Assembly: GCF_028372415.1 (NCBI RefSeq)
Contig: NC_092873.1
Location: 349,703,390 to 349,767,389, forward strand
Direction: 5' to 3'
Source: Notamacropus eugenii
Lineage: Eukaryota > Chordata > Mammalia > Diprotodontia > Macropodidae
DNA length: 64,000 nucleotides
In this document: one piece after another, positions 36,755 to 48,394 of the stretch
Position numbering within the stretch: position 1 is the first letter of the stretch
Layout of the letters: each line of letters opens with the position of its first letter
The notes under the pieces: generated by a model
Told to the model about the DNA's origin: nothing
Databases searched by the model: none
The model's input: only the letters and a program-made list of their open reading frames with translations
Position numbers and translations under genes: made by a program

Positions 36755-37015
36755 TTATGAGGAAGGAAGAAAGGAAGCAGGCAAGAGGGAGAGAGGGAGA
36801 GAGGGAGGAAGGAAAGGAGAGAGAGAAGGAGAGAAAGAGGAAGGACAGAAGGAAGGGAAGGAGGGAAAAAAGGAGAGAGGGAGGAAGGAAGGAAGGAAGA
36901 GAATGAAGGAGATACAAAGGAAGGAAATAAAGGAGAGAGAAAAGGAGAAGGGAAGGGAGGGAGGAAAAAAGGAAGAAAAAAGAAGGAAAGAAGGGAGGGA
37001 TGAAAGAAGAGAGAA
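36755..37015. repeat. (GGAA)n / (GAGA)n purine-rich simple repeat
   Basis: About 260 bases of GGAAGGAA, GAGAGGGA and AAGGAGAG units. The long antisense frames through it are artefacts. Confidence 0.9.
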
Positions 37016-37139
37016 GTTTGACATTCAAAACCCTTCATAACCCATTTAACAACCCCCCCACATACACACACACATACACACCATATATTTCCAGTTTTCT
37101 TACACCTTACACTCTCCCTTCCCCACACTCTTTACTCCA

Positions 37140-37520
37140 ATGATACTGGCCACTTTGCTGTTCTATGAGGAAGGCATTCTATCTCTTGTCTGGTTTTTCC
37201 CATGCCTAGGATGCTACCCCTCCTTATTTCTACTCTTGCCTTTCCTGGCTTCCTTCAAATCCCAACTAAAACCCCATCTTCTGCAGGAAACCTTTCCCAA
37301 CCCCTCTTCATTCCAGTGCCTTCTCTCTGTTAATCACATTCTATGTATCCTGTACATGGCTCATTTGTACATAGTCGTTTGGATGTTGTCTCCTCCAATA
37401 GACTGTGAGCACCTTGAAAACAAAAACTATCTTTACCTTTCTTTTCCTTCTCAGCACTTAGCATAGTCTATGGCACATGACACCTAGCAGGTGCTTAATA
37501 AATCCTTATTGAATGATTGA
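37140..37520 (+). mobile_element. L2 LINE 3' end, sense
   Basis: CCCATGCCTAGGATGCTACC, GACTGTGAGCACCTTGAAAA, GGTGCTTAATAAATCCTTAT. Confidence 0.85.
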
Positions 37521-39044
37521 TCAGTTCCAAGGATATGAACTTTTTGGTCATTTATGTTATCAAATTCCAAACTGCTTTTCTGAATGGCAGAAACAATACA
37601 AAACAACACCAAAGGCATATTAGTGTGACTGCAGATACGGAATATGACATCTGTTGTCAGGTATACATACCTTCTTGGTCTCTTTGGTTTAACTATTTCT
37701 CTTTGTTATAAGAGAGGGCACAGTGTTAGGGAGGTATATTATGGAAAGACTGACATGAAAACAAAAGACATCAATAAAAGTTTCAAAAAACTAATAAATT
37801 AAGTAAACCGCTTCTACAAACCCAGTGTGTTGGTGTTCTTGCCTTTCCACAACACTTCCAGTATTGACTCTTCCCATCTGTTGTCATCCTTGAAAAGTTG
37901 ATTTAATATATTTAACTCCCTCTGTGAAGACTTGAGCCTTGGGACTCTACTTCCTGGGGCACAAGCTTCTCGTTCGGTAACTGATCTCTAGAGCCCTTTC
38001 TCATTGGTACTAGGCTTTAATTTTTCACTGTTTTCTAAACCTCCCTCATCACTGAGTTCCAGTGCCCAGCACTGAGCCTCTTCAGCCTTCTGTTCTTTAA
38101 CCTGTTTGTCTCCCTGAATTCAAAAATCTGCCCCACCCAGTGTAAAATGACCTTCCTGCCCCCACTCCACTTCTGCTGCCATCTTTTATTGTCCATCTCC
38201 AGAAAATGATTCCTTCTTCCCTGTCTGTATTCCAGACCACAAATGTATTTTTTAAAGCGTTTATTGACAAAGGAATATATAAATGCAAAGCGACTATACA
38301 AAAATGATATACAGAAAGAATAGACAAAGGAAATGAATACACAAACTCTAAAATCCATGGCAAATTTAATTAGAAGTGCAAATAAAATAAATCTACTCAG
38401 GCACAGACTGAGGAACACTTAATCTGTCTCAACATCCTTAATTAAAGTTCCTCAAGCCAAACTTGGCCCAGGGTCCTCTCCAGTGTCTGTGTGCCTAAAA
38501 AAGAATGGCATCTCTACTCCTAGCACACTCCTGATAAAAGAAAACACCCGGCACCCCCATCCCTTCACTCGCTCACAGCCTATTGGGAAATTCCTTGACT
38601 GCCTCAGAGGGGTTTCTGGGTATTCCATTTATACATATTACTACAGGCTCACTCAACTAACTGCCCAAAGTAGAGAAGTGAAGAGAAAATATAAATTTTC
38701 ATAGAAGTCCTGGCTTCCAATTTACTTTCTCAGCCAATCTTAGGTTCCCTTCTTGACTCAAAAAGGTAAAGTATTTCACATCTCTTTAAAGGCTTAGGTA
38801 TAGAGACATCTCTACAGCTGTTTAACACTTCATTACCACCTATGACTACATTCTACAACTTCTCTGACTACATCAGCTGTGGCTTTGTGTCAGGATGGGA
38901 GGAAAGGAGATCTAACAAGAAATCCGCTCCTTTCTCCTCCTCAAAGAACAATTCAGATACCTCCTTATGCCTAATACCTTTTCTAGTCCTACCAGCTGAT
39001 ATTCTCCTCCCTCTCCCCTCTTCTCTCTCTCCTTTTTTACACAA
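37521..39044. other. Unrecognised sequence, no gene supported
   Basis: Probably at least one old interspersed element. 38,172-38,240 resembles 35,290-35,355. A TTTATTGAC at about 38,261 would be a polyadenylation signal on the minus strand. No coding features. Confidence 0.4.
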
Positions 39045-39170
39045 TCAGCAGTAGGCTTCTCCAGAACAGGGATTTTTTCATTTTTCTCTTTGTAGCTCCA
39101 GTCCCTAGGTCGATGCCTGACATATAGGAGACATTTAATAAATATTTGTTGAATTGAATTGAGGTTTCCT
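39045..39170 (+). mobile_element. L2 tail, sense
   Basis: GATGCCTGACATATAGGAGA then AATAAATATTTGTTGAATTG. Confidence 0.75.
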
Positions 39171-39482
39171 CCACCACTTCAAAAAATCAGAATTATTCAA
39201 CCAAATTGATCAGTCACAAAATTCACAAAAGATTCTTCCCCTGAAAGATGTTATCATGTTGGTGGTTCATCCAGAAAAACAACCCTAATCTCCAGGGAAG
39301 GACTGTAGAAACCAAAATGAGATGCTAGGGAGGGAGCTGTCTATGGGATCTTTTGCTCTCAATATGGTTCTGAAAGAGTCTGGGAAGCCCTGATCTAAGC
39401 AGCCCTGACTGCTAGATCTTTAGCTTAGCCCAGATCAGCCCAGATGAGACCAAACCAACCTAACTCAAGTGAATGGACTAGA
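39171..39482. other. Unrecognised sequence
   Basis: No gene or repeat recognised. Confidence 0.4.
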
Positions 39483-39690
39483 ACAGTGGTTCTCAAAATT
39501 TTTGGTCCCAGGACAGCTTTATACTCTCAAAAGTTATTAAGGACCTCAAAGAGTTGGATTTTTTTTAATGTGGCAGGTCTACTGATATTCATAGAATTAG
39601 ACATTACAAAAATGAGTTTGACCTTGAAGACCCCCTGAAAAGATCTTGGGGACCCCCAGGAATCCCCAGACCACATTTTGAGAGCTGTTA
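39483..39690. mobile_element. hAT-type DNA transposon remnant (MITE)
   Basis: Begins CAGTGGTTCTCAAAATTTTT and ends with the near-inverted CACATTTTGAGAGCTGTT. The CAGTGGTTCTCAAA end is typical of Charlie/MER-type hAT elements. No clear 8-base duplication. Confidence 0.65.
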
Positions 39691-39887
39691 CACGGTCCTT
39701 TGAATTATATCACCCTCTCAATTCATCCTGTGCACATATGCTCGAAAAGAGGAATTTGCTCATTTACCCTTATCAGTCATAGAAGCACAATTGTATACAT
39801 TTCAGACATTCAATTCAACCCCAACTAAGCACATCTTTATTCAAGGCACCATACTAGATTCTGGGAATACCATGATAAAATTTGGAT

Positions 39888-40115
39888 AAAATATGATCCA
39901 CTGGATAAAACACTGGACCTGAAGTCAGGAAGACCTGAGTTCAAATCCAGACTCAGAAATTTAGTAGCCATGTAATCCCGGGAAGTCACTTAACCTCTAT
40001 TTGCTTCCGTTTCCTCATCTGTAAAATGGGCATAATAATAGCACCTACCTTGAAGGGTTATCAAGGGGATCAAATTAGGTGATAATTGTAAAGCTCCTGG
40101 AACATTTTAAGTACT
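39888..40115 (+). mobile_element. tRNA-derived SINE with CORE/L2-like tail
   Basis: CTGAAGTCAGGAAGACCTGA, then TAATAGCACCTACCTTGAAG and AATTGTAAAGCTCCTGGAAC. Confidence 0.8.
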
Positions 40116-40355
40116 TTGTTGTTGTGGAGTTGTTTCAGTTGTATACAACTTTTTGTGACCCCATTTCTTGGCAGAGATACTGGAGTGGTTTACCATTTCC
40201 TTCTCCAGCTCATTTTACAGAAGAGGAAACTGAGGCAAAAAGAGTTAAGTGACTTGCCCAGAGTCACACAGCTAGCTAGTAAGGGTCTGAGACTGGATTT
40301 GAACTCAAGACCTCCTGACTCCAGGCCTGGCGCTCTATCCTCTGTGCAACCCACT
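40116..40355 (-). mobile_element. tRNA-derived marsupial SINE with RTE-like tail, antisense
   Basis: Starts TTGTTGTTGTGGAGTTGTTT, then TTACAGAAGAGGAAACTGAG and GACCTCCTGACTCCAGGCCT. It lies tail-to-tail with the sense SINE on the left. Confidence 0.9.
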
Positions 40356-40389
40356 GCTCTTATATTAAGCACTATAGAAATATTAGCTA

Positions 40390-40830
40390 TTTTTTTTTAA
40401 CAAAATCTAGGTGAGAAGCTAGAGGTTGTAGTAGAGATGGAGAAAGGGTAGGAAGAGAACCAGAAAAGAGCAATGCCTTCCTTGCAAGCCAAAAAAGGAG
40501 AATCAAGGAAGAGCTGGTCAAGGGTTGGCCATTTGTGACTGCTCTATTGTGGTGAAGGAGGCTGAGCACTGAGAAAAAGCCATTGGATCTCGCAGTTAGG
40601 AGGTCATTCGTGAACTTGGGGAGAGCAGTTTCAATAAGGTAAAGGGAACAGAAGGCAGATTTCAGAATACAAGGAGTGAGTGGCTGTTAAGAAAGTAGAA
40701 GTAAGTGTAGACTTCTTAGTTTGGCCATGAGAGTGAGAAGAGAGATAAGGGGATAGTCTGAGGTTAGTAGCAATATCCAGGACAGGCTAGAGCATCTCTG
40801 TAGTCAGAAAGAAGGAAACCAATAGAGAAT
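40390..40830 (-). mobile_element. L2 fragment, antisense (diverged)
   Basis: CAGTTAGGAGGTCATTCGTG and ACTTGGGGAGAGCAGTTTCA are antisense L2-like; the left 180 bases are uncertain. Confidence 0.5.
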
Positions 40831-40849
40831 TTCTGGTTTGGTTGTTTTT

Positions 40850-41238
40850 TAATTTTTTAATTCACTGAGCTCTTGAATATTCTATAGATAAGAAGCTCCA
40901 TCTCTTGGCTGTGGGCTTTTTTTCTGGCTCTCCCCCAGGCCTGGAATGCTTTCTTTCCTCTGCTCTGCCTACTGACCTCTCTGGCTTCCTTTAAGTCCCA
41001 ACCCAAATCCCACCTTCTATAGGAAGCCTTCCCCAACACCTCTTAATTCCGGGGCCTTCCTTGTCTTAATTATTTCCTATTTATCCTGTATATAGCTTGC
41101 TGGGTATATATTTGTTAGCATGTTATCTTCCTCATTAGATTGTAAGCTTCTTTAGGATAGGGACTAATTTTTTGTCTCTTCTTGGATCCCTGATCTTAGC
41201 ACTTTGTAAGTACTTAATAAATGATTGATTGAATGATT
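40850..41238 (+). mobile_element. L2 LINE 3' end, sense
   Basis: CAGGCCTGGAATGCTTTCTT, AGATTGTAAGCTTCTTTAGG, TACTTAATAAATGATTGATT. Confidence 0.85.
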
Positions 41239-42160
41239 TTCAGTTCCAAATTCTCTTCCTACTCTATCCTCTCCCTTATCCTTCAAGAAGGCAAGAAATA
41301 TAAAACTCATGACAAAAATGAAGCAATTCAAAACAAATTTAGTCCTCATTAGTCCATGGGTTGAGGTAGGGCAAGAAAAAGAGGGAAAAAATATGCATCA
41401 ATCTGCCCTCCAAGTCTGTCAGTTCTGTCTGGAAATGGACAGAATGTTTGATCATCTGTTCTTTGGAATTGTGATAGGTCATTGTGCTGCTCAGTTACTA
41501 AGCCTTTCACAGTTGATTATCTTTACAATATTGCTATTACTGTATACATTGTATTCCTGGTTCTGTACACTTCATGTTGCATTAATTCATACAAGTCTTC
41601 ACAGATTTTTTCAAAACCATCCCCTTCATCATTTTTACAGCACCATAGTATTCCATCACTTCCATATATCACGATTTGTTCAGTCATTCTCCAGTTGATG
41701 GGCATCCCCTCAGTTTCCAATTCTTTGCCAACACAAAAAGAGCCACTATAAATATTTTTGTACATATGGGTCGCTTTCCTCTTTCTTCAATCTCTTTGGA
41801 GTATAGATCTACAATAGCATAGCTGCGTCAAAGAGTATGCACTGTTTAATAGCTTTTGGGGCATAGGTCCAAGTTGCTTCCCAGAACAGCTGAACTCGTT
41901 CACAGTTCCACCAAAGCATATCAGTGTGCCTATTTTCCCACTCCCCCTCCATCATTTGCTCTTTTTCTTTTTTTGTCATCTTAGCTAATCTGATGTTGTA
42001 TTAATTTGTATTTATCTAATTATTAGTAATTTAAAGCTTTTTTTATATGCTGACTGATTTCTTCTTCTGAAAACTATCCTTTTGACCATTTTTCAATTGG
42101 AGAATGGCTCTTATTCTTGGAAATTTGGCTCAGTTCTAAATATTTTAGAATTGAGACCTT
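41239..42160 (-). mobile_element. L1 3' end, antisense
   Basis: ACAGTTGATTATCTTTACAA, TAGTATTCCATCACTTCCAT, CAGTTGATGGGCATCCCCTC. Confidence 0.9.
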
Positions 42161-42668
42161 AAATTTGTTGCTAAAATTACTTCCTTTGGGAAGGTTTGAC
42201 AGAAAAGAGGAATATTACTGATGGATTAAAGTTGTGATAGGATCAGTTTCTTCCAGGGCTACCTTTCATCCTGACATATAAGCTAGGCTAGTTCTTGCCT
42301 TTAAAGACAAGGAAGTTATTCTCAAACTTGATTGGCCCAAGGTGGCCATGGCAATTGAAGCAACTTCCTGATGGCCTCAGTCCATGTCCTCATGGATTCT
42401 AGTCACCTTAGGGCAGAGAGAGGCTCACACACGTGGGGTTGGGGCCTTTCAGATTTGGCAGATGACCCAAAGTGGAGGGGGAAGGAGTCAACACATCCTG
42501 CCCAGCTGATCAGACACTACCTAAACTAAGTACTATATCCTTATTGAGTATTTCTTCTATGCTATGGTTATGTAAACCTTCTTTGATTAACTGTTGAATG
42601 ATCTATGAGTATCTTATTTCATCCCAATATCAGACCTAGACTACTAGTGGACTGACTTAATCTGGTCC

Positions 42669-42731
<63 letters not shown>

Positions 42732-44215
42732 ACAAAGAACATCTAGAAAGAATTGTAAAGGAATGTGTTTTTGGGCGCAAGTACATGAATAGTCTTGGCA
42801 AAGAGAAGGTCATATCTTTGAAAATTTGAGGAAGGAGAAGATGGATAAAAATATGAAAATATTTTGAGAAATGACAGAGGGTTGATGAGGGAGCTCATCT
42901 ATGTAATGGCCTCAATCTTTTTAGTTATATAAGGTAATAGGTAAGGTCATCTGCTGAAAGAGCAGGGTAGAGCAGAATTGGAGGCTTGAGGAAAGAAGAA
43001 AAATTTTGCAACAGCCACTGTGGAGAACGTTAAGTTCCTTGAGGGCAGAAACTGTTTAATCTTTTTTTTCTTTGTAGCCCCTAGCACAGTACCTGGTATA
43101 AAGAAGGCATTCCTATGCTGGGGTGCCAGTGTTCTGACTGAGACCAAGTTGGTATGGAGAGAATATGCCTCTAGGCGTTAGGAGAAAATATTGTTTAACT
43201 TCTATACTTGCTGTATCATCTCAATAAAAATTCCTTTGTAAAAGCTTATTGATGTTAATTGGTTAAATAATAGAAGAATTGTAAATGGTGATTGCTAATG
43301 GGGAGAATACACCAGGATGAGAACCAGAGCCAATAAAATTAGAAGACACTCCACAGTCTCTCGGTAATACCCCCAGACATTTGAAGCAAAGGTGTAGCTA
43401 GTCAGCCTTGCTCCAAGGAATCCAACTTGTCAGTGCAAGTGGCAGTTAGGATAAGGACTTCCAGAGTTTATAAAAGGGTTACATGCAGGAGAAGGTGAGT
43501 TCATACGTAAAGCATTTGCCCTATCAAGTTCACGTTCAGATAAGACCTAGTTGATCCCATGCTGTTAATAGGACAAAGAAACTTAGAACCAATCTGCTAG
43601 TTGGCTGGGTCAAGCAGGTTCCTCCTCACTACCTCCCTGATGCCTCACCTGGCTTGGCTGCTGACAAACTCCCTTCTGGAATCCAGTTCCTGTACCCCTG
43701 ATGTTTCTCCCAATCTTTTGAAACTCACAAAGTCAAAACCCGAAACTGATCCATCTCAAATACTGCTTCATCTCATAGCAGAAAATAACAAAGACAAAGA
43801 GACAAAGAACAGAAGGAGCAGCTTGGGTGGGGAAATAGGCAGCCTATAGAAGCCTACACCACTAAAACCATCTCTCTCCTCGCCCAGGGGCTTTCTTGGT
43901 TCTTGTTCATCAGGCAAGTGAAGATGCCTCTATCTACAATGTGGCAAATGGATAGGAAATATTTGTGTCCATAAGGACTGGTTCTCATTGGCCGTTCTCC
44001 TGTTTGAGTCAATCAGAAATGAATGGAAGGATTGCCGCTAAAACATGAAAATGAGTTTTTCCAACAGAAATAAGTTTCTTGAATATGGAGACTATTCTTT
44101 TTTTATTTAACCTTTGTATCTCCAGCACCAAGTCCGGGTTGGGATTTTGTTTGTTTATTTGTTTGTTGCTGCATATGGTAGACATCTGATAAGTGTTTTT
44201 TAAACTTCATGAAGT
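42161..44215. other. Unrecognised 2-kb stretch; (CA)n at 42,671-42,735; two L2 tail scraps
   Basis: A long CA microsatellite at 42,671-42,735. L2-like tails lie at 43,026-43,115 (AGTTCCTTGAGGGCAGAAAC) and 44,065-44,200. TATAAAAG at 43,469 is an isolated motif. No gene is supported. Confidence 0.5.
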
Positions 44216-44219
44216 GCTT

Positions 44220-44345
44220 TTTAAAAAAATTTTTATTTTACTTTTTAAAAAATAGACAAGCATTTCCTCCCTTGCACTCCCACCTCATTGAAAGAAACAA
44301 AACCCCTGGAACAAATGCGCATAATAAAGCAAAACAAATTCTTTC
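44220..44345 (-). mobile_element. L1 3' tail fragment, antisense
   Basis: Poly-T rich opening and CATTTCCTCCCTTGCACTCC, short and diverged. Confidence 0.5.
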
Positions 44346-44359
44346 ATTAGCCATGTCCA

Positions 44360-44580
44360 AACTATAAAGGATTTTACATACTTCCTCTCACAACATTCCT
44401 GTGAAAGTAGGTTCACCAGGTTATTGAGTCTATTTGACAGACGAGGAAACTGATACTCAGAAAGATTAATTAGCTTCACCTTGGTCACAAAACTAATGAG
44501 GATCATGGGCAGGATTTGAATTCAAGTTCTTCTTGACTCTGAGTCAAGTACACTATTGCCTTGTGTCCTTCTAGGGGACA
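44360..44580 (-). mobile_element. MIR-type SINE, antisense
   Basis: TTTGACAGACGAGGAAACTG and TTGGTCACAAAACTAATGAG. Confidence 0.75.
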
Positions 44581-46084
44581 TGATCTTTAAATAGATCTTT
44601 CCCCCCGACAGTCATGTGTGTCTGCCCTGTCAGGAGATAGAAAGATGCTTCAGAAAGCTTGGAGATTTCCCTTTGGGCTGGGGTTTTCTTCATTGCTCCC
44701 ATTCCCTAGTAGGAATGAAGCCATGTTTCTACCATCATGGTTGGCCAGAAGACAGAAGTCAATCTCACTAACATTTGAGGGGTGGGTGGGTAGGTGAGGA
44801 AGTTTCTCCAGGGGCCATCTCATCCAACCCCCTCCCCCTAGGCAAGATTAAACCAACCCCATGAGTAATCCTTAGCCCAAGGGCCCAGAGTCCTCAACCA
44901 AGATAGTGGCCTTCAAGTCCCCACTGCAACTGGATCTCCTCCTTCCATTTCTATTTTCTTTGTCAATGGGTTGCTTTTTACACATGTTGGTGTGTACGTG
45001 TGTGTGTATGTGTGTGTGTGTATGTGTGTTTGCTTGTCCATCTCCATCTTCGAGTTCCTACCTTGCTAACTATGCCTTTCTCTCCACTCTTCTTTTTCTG
45101 AGTCTTCATCTTCTGTCTGGATTTTCCATTTTTTGTCAACATTCCTGTCTGTGAATAAAGTCAGAGACAAAGCTAACTTCTCTGTCTCCCTCTGTGTCTC
45201 TGTCTCTGGATCTGCCAGTACTTCTCTGGGGACTGTGGGGGTGGAGGTAAACACTAAATGAAACTAGGGACTAAAGAAAGCCCCTGTCCCAGCTATGTCC
45301 TTCCCAAAGGGTAGAAGTGAACTTCAGACACCAAGCAGAGTATAGAGAAAAGTAAAGCATGTGTAGGTATATTCAAATGAAAATGCAAACGTGATATTGT
45401 GTTGTATGGGGGGGGCTGCATTGGGCAGCTCTTGGATGCCTGTGGGTACAGTGGGGGCCCCAGGAATGTCAACCGACTGGGCTGGGGAGACAGTGACAAG
45501 ATACCTGACAGTGGAGGCCTGTCCCACACAGACATAGCCGGCATTGTCAGCCGGGTGGGTTGGGATGTATTGTGGCTGTTTTTTGTCACTGTTTCTTGAG
45601 TTGATTGAGTGCCAACAATGTCCTAAGTGCACTCGGAGACCAGCTGAACTCCCAGGGTTTGAAGACTGAGCACTCCGTAAGAGGAGAGGCAGGAATTAAG
45701 GGAAAGTAAAATTGCTTCCCAGACACTTGACTCTCACAACCTCCAACTTCGAGGGACCAGGCACTCAGATGACCTTGAGAAGGGTCAGGACTGTTGGGAA
45801 AAGAGCTAAAGGAAAAGACCATGGAAGAGGGAAGGACAATGAATGAATTGATAGCAAGAAGAGCATAGCACACAGGATGTGGCATAGAAGAGGGAGGTGA
45901 GAAGATGATCAAGGCGATGTAGAGATTTGTATAGGGTTTGTAGAGACTGTCAGAGGAATCTTTGTGATTTCAGAACCAAAACACCACCGTAAGAGGGAGA
46001 TCTAGGATACAGAGTTTGCGGAAACCTAGGATGTGGGAAGTTATGATCAGCTTTGGGGGCTGCAGGAACCAAGGGTGGGGTAGA
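44581..46084. other. Unrecognised sequence upstream of the candidate promoter; (GT)n at 44,990-45,030
   Basis: GC content rises here. A GT microsatellite lies at about 44,990-45,030. No coding exon or clear repeat is seen. Confidence 0.45.
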
Positions 46085-46353
46085 CAGCTGTCCAGATGTG
46101 GGTCCATGATAACTCTGTTTACTGGGCATTGGACTGAAGTGGGGTGGGGTGGGGAGGTGGAGAAAAAGGGCGCCCAGGGCCCATGGGCGGGCAGATTAGG
46201 AGGCGGGGGCATGAGTCAGGGGTTTGTGAGCTGTCCCAAGGGCACAGGACAGAAGGCCAGGTACTGTCGGAGAGGGTGTGAGATTCATCTAGTCTGAACG
46301 GACACCTGGCACCCCAAGATCTCACCAAAGGAACCTAGCCAGCAAAATAGCAG
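46085..46353 (+). promoter_or_regulatory. Candidate SLC4A1 erythroid promoter and non-coding exon 1
   Basis: About 5 kb upstream of the start codon. An E-box CAGATG (46,093) and GATAA (46,108) are separated by nine bases, the layout bound by TAL1/GATA1/LMO2/LDB1. A run of CACCC boxes follows on the minus strand (46,140-46,155), then TGAGTCA (46,212-46,218, NF-E2/AP-1 type). At 46,351 CAG|GTAAGT is a perfect splice donor. There is no TATA box. The motifs are seen; the promoter role and the exon (about 46,250-46,353) are inferred. Confidence 0.5.
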
Positions 46354-46905
46354 GTAAGTAAAGTGGGGAAGGAGGTGGGAAAGGGTAGGGGTACCATGTC
46401 ACCACTGGTCCCAAAGGGTTTCTAATGGTTCTGGGTCAGAATCCATGTCTTGGCATGTCTGACTTGATTTCTAGCAAGCATAAGATTCCCCTGCCTGATT
46501 TTGGATCCCAAGGAGAGATGGGGGAGACATCAAACCATCAAGGCCAATAATACCTCCATGCCTCGATACCTACATGGATCTAAGATTGAGTGGTACCAGG
46601 GAAGAGGAAAACTAGAAGTACGGAGCATTGAAATTGTAGGGTGCACATAGAAGAAGAGGGGACTGTGAGAACTCTCCAAATTTGCTATCTCCCCTCATCC
46701 TAGGGCACGGCAACCACGCTTGAGACACCATTCAATAGTCTTTCTGCCTCCAATAGGATTCTCCTAGGTTGGTAGTCCTGCCCCACCTCCCTCTCCTCCA
46801 GCATTTCTCTCTCAAGGTGACACTAGTCTCTCCAATAGGCTTTGGGGAGCAAAGATCACCTCCAGTGGGCTTCTATGTTCTTTCACATGCAGCTGCTTCT
46901 GGGGA
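46354..46905. other. Unrecognised sequence after the candidate exon 1
   Basis: Would be intron 1 of SLC4A1 if the exon 1 call is right. No repeat recognised. Confidence 0.4.
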
Positions 46906-46907
46906 GT

Positions 46908-47200
46908 TTACTTTTTTTTTCTATTTTCTATTTAAATATATAATTTATTTATTTATCAGTTTTCAACATTCACTTCCACAAGAATTTGAATTCCAAATTT
47001 TTTCCCCATCTCTCCCCACCGTCCACCCCAGGACAGCATGCACCTCATTCACCCCTCCCCCCAATTTGTTCTCCCTTCTATCACCCCCTTTTTCATTCCC
47101 CTCCCCTCTATTTTCCTATAGGGAAAAATAGATTTCTATACTTCATTGTTTGTACATCTTATTTCCCAGTTACATTTAGCTCTACTCTCTTGAAAAAGTC
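46908..47200 (-). mobile_element. L1 3' end, antisense
   Basis: Poly-T opening, TCAGTTTTCAACATTCACTT and TTCCCCTCCCCTCTATTTTC. Confidence 0.8.
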
Positions 47201-47454
47201 ATCAGCTGGTGCTGTCCCTATCCTTGGGCTCATCTAGGGAGGGAGCCTGGAGTCCCTCACATGCCCTGAGGGAGAGGACTTATGGAGGGAAAACTATTCT
47301 TGGCAGCCCCAAGTATGATCTCAAGTCTCTTCATTCAGATTAACTATAATGGGAATGGGTCCATGAAATGAGATGAGGGTCTCTGCATGACCAAGTCTCG
47401 GGCTGGGATACTGGAACATCCCTGAGTGTTCAAGGCAGGCTTCTCTAGAAAGAA
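47201..47454. other. Unrecognised sequence
   Basis: No gene or repeat recognised. Confidence 0.4.
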
Positions 47455-48015
47455 TCATTATAACATCATAAGATCATAGGTTTGGAATTGGAAGGAACCT
47501 TAGAAACTATTCTCCTTATTTTACAAAGGAAGATGCTAAGGCCTATAGGAAGTAACTTATCCAGAGTCACACAGATAGCTTCTAAGACAGTATCTGAACT
47601 TTCCTGAGTCTAAGTTCATTACCCTATCCACTTTATTGGGAGCTCTTAAACTGGGACCTAATTTGCTTTTAAAAATATTTTGATAACTGTACTTTAATAT
47701 AGTTTCCTTTGCAATCTTGTGTGTTTTATTGTATGCATTGAAAAATATTCTTCTGAGAAGAGATCCATAGGTTTCACCAGCTTGCCAAAGGGTCCAGGAC
47801 ACACAAAAAAGGTTAAGAATTTCTATCATGATTTAGAGATGGAAGGGACATTAGAGATTATCTAATCCATCTCCCTACACTCCATTTCATAGATGAGGAA
47901 ACTGAGGCCCAGATAGGTTAAGCAACTTGCCTAAAGTCACAAAGATACTATTAGATTTGAACCCAAAGCCTGTGACTCCAAATGCAGTGCTCTTTCCATT
48001 GTGCCATATTGCTTC
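47455..48015 (-). mobile_element. Two antisense MIRs with a DNA-transposon remnant between them
   Basis: MIR copies at 47,455-47,635 and 47,830-48,015 (GATGAGGAAACTGAGGCCCA). Between them, 47,640-47,828 holds CTTAAACTGGGACC at one end and AAAAAAGGTTAAGAA at the other, a short inverted-ended element I recognise as an old mammalian hAT-like repeat. Confidence 0.65.
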
Positions 48016-48155
48016 CCCTGGAAAAGGGGATCCCTTGTCATATTCCCTCCCTTTCATTGTTCACACCTGCTAAAGCACTTCCCACCCTTACCTAGAGAGG
48101 TAGGTAAGTATACTTTTCAGTATCAACAGGCCCTGAAAACCTCAGGCTCCTCCTC

Positions 48156-48312
48156 TTATCTGGCTTGGCCCTGTGGGTCTGACTGTCTAGGAGCAGTGGG
48201 GTGGGGCAGGGGTATTGACAGGAATAGGGCAATGATAGAAGCTGGGAGGCACCTTATCTCCATAAGAGCAACAAGGGGGCCCCAGTGGCGTGTGGCAGGA
48301 TAGGCGAGATAG
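48156..48312. promoter_or_regulatory. Candidate erythroid enhancer: WGATAR cluster with CACCC box
   Basis: Four WGATAR motifs lie within 157 bases (48,156; 48,233; 48,254; 48,307), with a KLF-type GTGGGGTGGGGC at 48,196 between them. If exon 1 is at 46.3 kb this is in intron 1 of SLC4A1. Motif clustering is seen; function is inferred. Confidence 0.35.
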
Positions 48313-48394
48313 GGAGGAGAGGCAATCTCGTTCTAGGGGATGTGAGCCCGAGGCCAGAGCTGCGGAAAAGTTTCCCTTCTCCTCTCAGACTCAC

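Noticed and set aside
36663-37128. Several long Leu/Ser/Pro-rich minus-strand frames
   Set aside because: Translation of a GGAA/GAGA simple repeat.
43460-43490. TATAAAAG box with downstream purine-rich sequence as a promoter or LTR
   Set aside because: No matching ends, duplication, polyadenylation signal at the right distance or other promoter motif.
45324-45632. Minus-strand frame of 102 codons with an Ig-like phrase (DNAGYVCVG)
   Set aside because: Only a short local resemblance, overlapping equally long frames in other registers, no splice sites or further domain, so chance is more likely.
1-46000. Exons of RUNDC3A, the human neighbour upstream of SLC4A1
   Set aside because: No frame on either strand resembles it; the gene probably lies beyond the left edge.
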